Shown: one piece after another, positions 6,168 to 10,059 of the stretch
Layout: every line of letters starts with the position of its first letter
Position numbering within the stretch: the first letter of the stretch is position 1
Source of the DNA: Flemingiibacterium sp964430755
Lineage (GTDB): Bacteria; Bacillota; Clostridia; Oscillospirales; CAG-272
Direction of reading: 5' to 3'
DNA length: 10,059 bases
NCBI GenBank assembly: GCA_964430755.1
Contig: CAYSFT010000066.1
Span: 1-10,059, forward strand
Program-made: the position numbers and the translations under genes
Notes under the pieces: generated by a model
Seen by the model: the letters and a program-made list of their open reading frames with translations, nothing else
What the model was told of the DNA's origin: nothing
Databases searched by the model: none

Positions 6168-6587
6168 TCAGTTCATTGTTACGAGAACGTCGCCGGAATT
6201 TACGGAAGCACCCTTTTGTACGTTAACGGATGCGATAGTGCCGTCATCGGGAGCAGGGATGTCATTTTCCATCTTCATAGCCTCAAGAACGCAGATAACA
6301 TCGCCCTTCTTGACTGCCTGACCGACGGTTACGTTAACCTTAAGAATAGTTCCGGGCATAGGTGCCGAAACCGAAACTGCGCCGGCACTTCCTGCAGGAG
6401 CCGCAGCCTTGGGAGCAGGTGCAGGAGCGGCAACAGGAGCAGCAGCCGGAGCCGGAGCAGCAGGCGCGCTTGCAACAGGTGCAGCAGGTGTTACGGGAGC
6501 AGCCGGAGCAGCAGAAACGCCTGCGCCAAGCTCCTCAACCTCAACTTCATATACATTACCGTTAATGGTTACACTGAATCTTCTCAT
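6168..6587 (-). CDS. Biotin carboxyl carrier protein (biotinyl domain with Ala/Pro linker)
   Basis: Carries CO2 as carboxybiotin between the carboxyltransferase subunits and the OadB pump. Of 139 residues, 1-21 form a short N-terminal segment (RRFSVTINGNVYEVEVEEL) typical of this class and 22-68 a flexible Ala/Pro-rich linker. Residues 70-139 are a biotinyl domain with EAMKMEN (102-108), where Lys105 receives biotin, and the preceding PMPG (76-79). It matches MmdC/GcdC and the 1.3S transcarboxylase subunit in design. AAGGAG with a 9-nt spacer supports the start. It lies 24 bp after the OadG gene and 30 bp before oadB. The other strand has open frames here only because of the repetitive GCN/CCN linker codons. 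Confidence 0.95.
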   Translation of the reverse strand: MRRFSVTINGNVYEVEVEELGAGVSAAPAAPVTPAAPVASAPAAPAPAAAPVAAPAPAPKAAAPAGSAGAVSVSAPMPGTILKVNVTVGQAVKKGDVICVLEAMKMENDIPAPDDGTIASVNVQKGASVNSGDVLVTMN

Positions 6588-6611
6588 TTTAATAATCTCC
6601 TTTATATATCG

Positions 6612-6971
6612 TTATTTTGATGCCGTGCGCTTAAAGGACACGACTCGGAAGGATGTCTGCGGCTTATCCATGACGAGGGCAATTGCCGCCGTTATTGCCG
6701 CAACAAGCTCTGCGTCATCGCAATGCGGCTGTACGAGTGTTGGCTCTGCCTGTACGGGTGCTTTTTGAACCGGTGCGGCAGGTGTAGCTTTTTCGCCCTT
6801 ATAAAACACCAGCTTGAAAACCGAAAGCACAGCCCATAAAATAATGAGCACTGCGAATACAACGCCCATACCGAGAAGCACGGTCTGCAGTCCGAACGGA
6901 ATTGCATCTGCTATATTCATCGGCGCATCGTATCCGGAAGCATCGGCGAGAAAAATCGGATTTACTGTCAT
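6612..6971 (-). CDS. OadG-family small membrane subunit of the decarboxylase (gamma/delta, MmdD-like)
   Basis: Small single-pass protein that helps assemble the carboxyltransferase, carrier and pump at the membrane. The 119-aa protein has one strong membrane helix (about 28-56, FGLQTVLLGMGVVFAVLIIL onward), then a Pro/Ala/Gln linker (62-82). A conserved tail follows: DAELVAAITAAIALVM (86-101) and FRVVSFKR (108-115), typical of OadG/MmdD proteins. His83 and the acidic DDAE could bind metal, as the OadG tail does in Klebsiella, but this is inferred. AGAGGAGG begins immediately after the stop of the upstream carboxyltransferase gene (15-bp gap), pointing to translational coupling. Confidence 0.85.
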   Translation of the reverse strand: MTVNPIFLADASGYDAPMNIADAIPFGLQTVLLGMGVVFAVLIILWAVLSVFKLVFYKGEKATPAAPVQKAPVQAEPTLVQPHCDDAELVAAITAAIALVMDKPQTSFRVVSFKRTASK

Positions 6972-6986
6972 TTGTATGTCCTCCTC

Positions 6987-8468
6987 TTATAAAGGAAGAT
7001 TGTTGTGACGCTTTGGCACGCAGAGGTTATTCTTTGCGCCGAGCATCTCAAATGCGGATGAGGTGCGCTGACGAAGCTCATCTAAATTTATAATATCGTC
7101 AATCTCGCCTGCCTTTGCTGCGATAACCGGGGATGCCATAACGCTGTCCCATTTAGCTTCAATCTCACCGCGTTTACTATTATCGGTGACCTTTTCGTTC
7201 CATGCGAACGCAACGGCGGATTTTGTCGGCATTGCACTTATCTTTGCGCTCTCTGCGGCAAACGCGATGTCAGCACCGATGGATTTTGAACCCATGAGCG
7301 TATAAGCAGCGCCATATGCTTTTCCGAGCACGACTGTAACCTTTGCAGTTTCGCTTGAAGCATATGCACTTGCAAGCTTTGCCAGTGCCGCACCGTACTG
7401 TCCCTTTTCGGCATCGACCGAAACCTCGTAACCCTCTGTGTCAACAAGTGTCAGCACGGGAACCTTGAAGCAATCGCAGAACGAAATAAATCTTGCCGCC
7501 TTTTTAGCAGCACAGGCAGAGAGCTTTCCGTTCTTGACTGCCGGATTGTTTGCAACAACGCCTATAACCATGCCGTTGAGCGTTACGAAGCCTGTGAGCA
7601 TTGAGCCTGCATAATCTGCCGAAAGCTCGAGGAACTTTGCATCATCGGATATAGCCGCGATAACGTCAGCCATATTGTAACCGTCATTTGCTGTGATAGC
7701 GGAAACCGCAGGAGTGAGACGGTTGATTTCGTCGGTGGTTTGCGAATATGCTGTACCGTCTGCGTTGTTCTGCGGAATATAGGAGAGGAGCACTCTCGTA
7801 TATGCAAGTGCAGCCATATCAGTGTCGCACACAGCATGAATCTGCCCGTTCTTTGCGGCAGTTTCAATCTTGCCGAGTGCGGCTTTCTTGTCGATCTCAT
7901 TAAGAATAAACGGCGGATTCACATAGAAGCTTGCGTCCTTTGCTCCGACTAAAATATCGAACATCGAAGCAACAGTCGCCATCGCGCCGCCGCAGTTTCC
8001 TGCAATGACACCGATCTGCGGTATAACACCGGAAGCATCGGACACCTTTTTCATAATCTTGCCGTAACCTGCGAGAGCCGATACACCCTCAAGGACATAT
8101 GCGCCGGCACTGTCGAAGATGCCGATAATCGGAGCACCGTTCTTTATCGCGAGATCGTAAAGATCACAAATCTTCTTTGCGTGCATCTCGCCGAGTGCGC
8201 CCTTCATTCTTGAAAAATCCTGAACAAATGCGAAAACGAGTCTGCCGTCGATCGCGCCGTAACCGGTGACGACACCCTCAAGCTCGCAGTCTGCACCGCC
8301 AAGCTCTGCGGCAATGCTGTGAGCAAATGCTCCTGTCTCGGCGAAGGTTCCCTCGTCAAAGAGTGCGGCGATGCGTCCCTTTGCGCTCGAAGCTTCACTC
8401 GCGGCAAGTTCACGAAGCTCTGCTGCCGACTTCACGTTCGGCAATGTGTTTTGCGTGGTAGTCTTCAT
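6987..8468 (-). CDS. Acyl-CoA carboxyltransferase subunit (MmdA/12S-like), divergent
   Basis: First gene of the operon. A 493-aa crotonase-fold carboxyltransferase with two related halves, the type that moves the carboxyl of methylmalonyl-CoA, malonyl-CoA or glutaconyl-CoA to biotin. Visible family features are FDSAGAYVLEGVSALAGYGKI (split around 118-138) in the N-terminal half, GNCGGAMA (157-164), FCDCFKVPVLTLVDTEGYE (330-348), GKAYGAAYTLMGSKSIGAD (382-400) and the C-terminal KRHNNLPL (486-493). It departs from the usual form: the strongly conserved GARIQEG is GAYVLEG, and the usual GKAYGGAY is GKAYGAAY. The substrate therefore cannot be assigned with confidence, and a role other than methylmalonyl-CoA decarboxylation is possible. 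GGAGGT lies 7 nt before the ATG. It is preceded by a strong promoter and a Rex-like operator. Confidence 0.88.
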   Translation of the reverse strand: MKTTTQNTLPNVKSAAELRELAASEASSAKGRIAALFDEGTFAETGAFAHSIAAELGGADCELEGVVTGYGAIDGRLVFAFVQDFSRMKGALGEMHAKKICDLYDLAIKNGAPIIGIFDSAGAYVLEGVSALAGYGKIMKKVSDASGVIPQIGVIAGNCGGAMATVASMFDILVGAKDASFYVNPPFILNEIDKKAALGKIETAAKNGQIHAVCDTDMAALAYTRVLLSYIPQNNADGTAYSQTTDEINRLTPAVSAITANDGYNMADVIAAISDDAKFLELSADYAGSMLTGFVTLNGMVIGVVANNPAVKNGKLSACAAKKAARFISFCDCFKVPVLTLVDTEGYEVSVDAEKGQYGAALAKLASAYASSETAKVTVVLGKAYGAAYTLMGSKSIGADIAFAAESAKISAMPTKSAVAFAWNEKVTDNSKRGEIEAKWDSVMASPVIAAKAGEIDDIINLDELRQRTSSAFEMLGAKNNLCVPKRHNNLPL

Positions 8469-8523
8469 GTATTTACCTCCAAAATCATGGTTGTTGTATA
8501 TTTTTACGGATAAATCTGTAAAT

Positions 8524-8541
8524 ATGTTAAAAAGTTCACAA
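8524..8541. promoter_or_regulatory. Rex-like operator in the leader of the decarboxylase operon
   Basis: ATGTTAA-N4-TTCACAA, an 18-bp dyad, resembles the Firmicutes Rex box (TTGTGAA or TTGTTAA half sites, 4-bp centre); one half is perfect (TTGTGAA on the minus strand). It would sit about 40-60 nt downstream of the predicted start site, where a bound repressor could block elongation. Rex senses NADH/NAD+. This is a motif match by eye only. Confidence 0.4.
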
Positions 8542-8589
8542 AACAGGTGCGCTTTTTAAATAAATACCATTCTACCCCATTATAATACT

Positions 8590-8618
8590 ATTATAAAACA
8601 AATCGTGTCATTTTTCAA
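8590..8618 (-). promoter_or_regulatory. Sigma-A promoter of the decarboxylase operon
   Basis: On the minus strand, -35 TTGAAA (8618-8613), an exact 17-bp spacer and a consensus -10 TATAAT (8595-8590). The predicted start near 8583 leaves a leader of about 115 nt before the carboxyltransferase ATG. This is the best promoter match in the window, in keeping with an abundant catabolic complex. Confidence 0.7.
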
Positions 8619-8705
8619 TATGCAAATTGCTTTTTTTATGGTTTTTTTACAATAATTTTATGTTAAAATAGACGATTTATCATTGTTTACAATATAATGT
8701 ATATT

Positions 8706-8735
8706 TTGACAAGAGGGTATGGTAAAATATATAAA
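8706..8735 (+). promoter_or_regulatory. Candidate promoter of the amidohydrolase-DUF3842 operon
   Basis: A consensus -35 TTGACA (8706-8711) is followed by TATATA (8728-8733, 16-bp spacer) or TATAAA (8730-8735, 18-bp spacer). The region is so AT-rich that a TG-extended TAAAAT at 8720-8728 is an alternative -10. AAAGGA at about 8747-8752 then serves the ATG at 8761. Confidence 0.5.
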
Positions 8736-8760
8736 TAACATTATGTAAAGGAAAAATAAA

Positions 8761-9561
8761 ATGTTAATTGATTTCCATACTCACGCTTTTCCCGATAAAG
8801 TTGCCGAAAAAGCTATCCCGAAGCTTGCCGGTATCGGCGGTATCGAAGCGTATGGCGACGGTACGATATCAAGTCTGCTTTCACGCATGGACGAGTGGAG
8901 CGTTGACCGCGCTGTAATACTTAATATTGCCACAAATCCGAAGCAGCAGACAAACGTAAACAATTTTGCCATCGAAATAAATTCATCGTCTGACCGTTTG
9001 TACGCCCTCGGCTCGCTCAATCCCGATAGTGACTGTATAAAAGAAGAAGCGCGGCGTTTGCGTGAGGCAGGCATACGCGGAGTCAAGATTCATCCCGACT
9101 ATATGGAGAGAACGATTGACGACGAAAAGTTTGATGCGGTGTATGCGGCTTGTGTCGAAAACGATATGTTTGTTGTGACGCATTCGGGCTGGGATTTTAT
9201 CTCGCCTGATTTTATACACTGTACGCCCGAGCGGATTCTGAAGGTGCTTGCGAAGTTTCCGTCGCTGAAGCTTGTTGCGGCACATATGGGTGCTTGCCGT
9301 CAATGGGACGAGGTTGAGCGGTTGCTTATCGGCAAAAACGTATGGCTTGAAACCTCGCTTGCGCCGGTGTTTGACCTTGACAGGGCGCAATGTGCAAGGA
9401 TGATAAAAAATCACGATCCGGACAAGATACTTTTCGGAAGCGATTTTCCGTGGTACTGTTCAGACCGTGAATATGAATATGTTGATTCGCTCGAGCTTTC
9501 CGCCGAGCTGAAGCGTAAAATTTACAGCGAGAACGCAATTGCATTATTGGGAGACAAATAA
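8761..9561 (+). CDS. Metal-dependent hydrolase of the amidohydrolase-2 (PF04909) family
   Basis: Cytosolic TIM-barrel hydrolase or decarboxylase of unknown substrate. The 266-aa protein has the HxH metal motif at the first strand (His6, His8 in DFHTH), KIHP (109-112), THSG with His141, AAHMG with His175, and the closing GSDFPW with Asp228. This is the standard ligand order of the family that includes ACMSD and uronate- or pyrone-type hydrolases. The short length and lack of inserted loops do not point to a known subgroup. The ATG follows AAAGGA by about 8 nt. The next gene starts 2 nt after its stop, so the two are cotranscribed. It is divergent from the decarboxylase operon and could share regulation through the common intergenic region, but there is no direct evidence of a functional link. 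Confidence 0.88.
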   Translation: MLIDFHTHAFPDKVAEKAIPKLAGIGGIEAYGDGTISSLLSRMDEWSVDRAVILNIATNPKQQTNVNNFAIEINSSSDRLYALGSLNPDSDCIKEEARRLREAGIRGVKIHPDYMERTIDDEKFDAVYAACVENDMFVVTHSGWDFISPDFIHCTPERILKVLAKFPSLKLVAAHMGACRQWDEVERLLIGKNVWLETSLAPVFDLDRAQCARMIKNHDPDKILFGSDFPWYCSDREYEYVDSLELSAELKRKIYSENAIALLGDK

Positions 9562-9563
9562 TA

Positions 9564-9971
9564 ATGAAGAAAATTGTTGTAATCGACGGACAGGGCGGTA
9601 AGATCGGTGCACAGCTTATCGGCGCACTGCGCACAAAGGGTATTGCGGCACAGATAATCGCCATCGGAACTAACAGCAGTGCAACCGCGAATATGTTAAA
9701 GAACGCTCCCGATGCGGCGGCGACAGGTGAAAACCCGGTTATCGTTGCCTGCCGTGATGCCGATATTATCGTCGGCCCGATCGGTATCGTTATTGCGGAT
9801 GCGCTTTACGGAGAGATTACGCCTGCAATGGCAGTTGCAGTCGGACAGAGCCGTGCCGCGCGTATACTCATCCCGATGACCAAATGTGACAGTATGGTTA
9901 TGGGAGTCGGTGATGCGGCGCTCGGAACGCTCATAAACGAGGCGGTCACGCGTATTTCGGAGATGGTTTAA
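9564..9971 (+). CDS. DUF3842 family protein
   Basis: A conserved protein of Clostridia with no established function. All 135 residues fit the family. It opens with IVVIDGQGGKIG (4-15), a Gly-rich dinucleotide-binding-like loop after a first beta strand. Then come IIAIGTNSSATANMLK (31-46), AATGENPVI (51-59), ADIIVGPIGIV (66-76), GEITPAMA (82-89) and ILIPMTKCD (100-108). The pattern suggests a small alpha/beta fold that may bind a nucleotide or a similar ligand; this is inference. GGGAG about 8-10 nt before the ATG lies inside the end of the amidohydrolase gene, and the 2-nt gap implies translational coupling. No convincing terminator follows. Confidence 0.85.
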   Translation: MKKIVVIDGQGGKIGAQLIGALRTKGIAAQIIAIGTNSSATANMLKNAPDAAATGENPVIVACRDADIIVGPIGIVIADALYGEITPAMAVAVGQSRAARILIPMTKCDSMVMGVGDAALGTLINEAVTRISEMV

Positions 9972-10013
9972 AAAATTGAAAATTGCAGAAAATATTTTTC
10001 TGTGGTGTTGAAT

Positions 10014-10059
10014 TGTCAATGATAGGTGACACATTTTTCAGAAATACTTGTCAAGGTGG
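10014..10059. mobile_element. Possible terminus of a transposable element (IS21-like?), partial
   Basis: TGTCAATGATAGGTGACA (10014-10031) is followed, 35 bp on, by TGTCAAGGTGG (10049-10059), which runs off the edge. Repeated TGTCAA sites with TGACA inverted partners are what tandem transposase-binding sites at an IS21-type end look like. No transposase is visible and the family is a guess from the motif layout. Confidence 0.3.

Noticed and set aside
6216..6768. Plus-strand frames rich in Ser/Arg, Gln/Pro or Gly/Ala opposite the biotin carrier
   Set aside because: They are mirror images of the repetitive Ala/Pro linker codons on the coding strand; none has a plausible start signal.
9986..10002. 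Hairpin CAGAAAA-TAT-TTTTCTG after the DUF3842 gene as a terminator
   Set aside because: The stem is almost all A-T, the loop is 3 nt and no T-tract follows; at most a weak structure.

Overview
The window looks like a chromosomal segment of an anaerobic Bacillota, most likely a gut or rumen Clostridia member of the Oscillospiraceae type. This rests on the DUF3842 gene, sodium-pump biotin decarboxylase genes, strong GGAGG ribosome binding sites, sigma-A promoters, and the hairpin and REP-like repeats that litter the intergenic DNA. No marker gene fixes the species.

Layout, left to right. Positions 1-55 resemble the terminus of an IS3/IS150-type insertion sequence whose body lies off the left edge. 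On the minus strand follow hom (homoserine dehydrogenase, 82-1275) with its own extended -10 promoter, and a class-3-type aldehyde dehydrogenase (1358-2794) with its own promoter. A 526-bp gap (2795-3320) holds three related REP-like repeats in alternating orientation, a 19-bp tandem repeat and the terminator of the next operon. From 3321 to 8468 runs a five-gene minus-strand operon. Its transcription order is carboxyltransferase (12S/MmdA-like), OadG-family small membrane subunit, biotin carrier protein, OadB-type sodium pump, and OadA/5S-type carboxyltransferase. A 292-bp divergent promoter region (8469-8760) separates it from two plus-strand genes: an amidohydrolase (8761-9561) and a DUF3842 protein (9564-9971). 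The right edge (from about 10014) carries repeated TGTCAA motifs that may be the end of a second transposable element.

The main system is the biotin-dependent operon. It has the parts of a Na+-pumping acyl-CoA decarboxylase (12S-like subunit, biotin carrier, OadG, OadB). It also has a biotin-free 5S/OadA subunit, which acts on pyruvate or oxaloacetate. One biotin carrier could therefore be served by two carboxyltransferases and one membrane pump, as decarboxylase, transcarboxylase or both. A near-perfect sigma-A promoter and a Rex-like operator in the leader suggest control by the NADH/NAD+ ratio. A stem-loop directly after the biotin-carrier stop codon covers the oadB ribosome binding site, which suggests translational coupling of carrier and pump.
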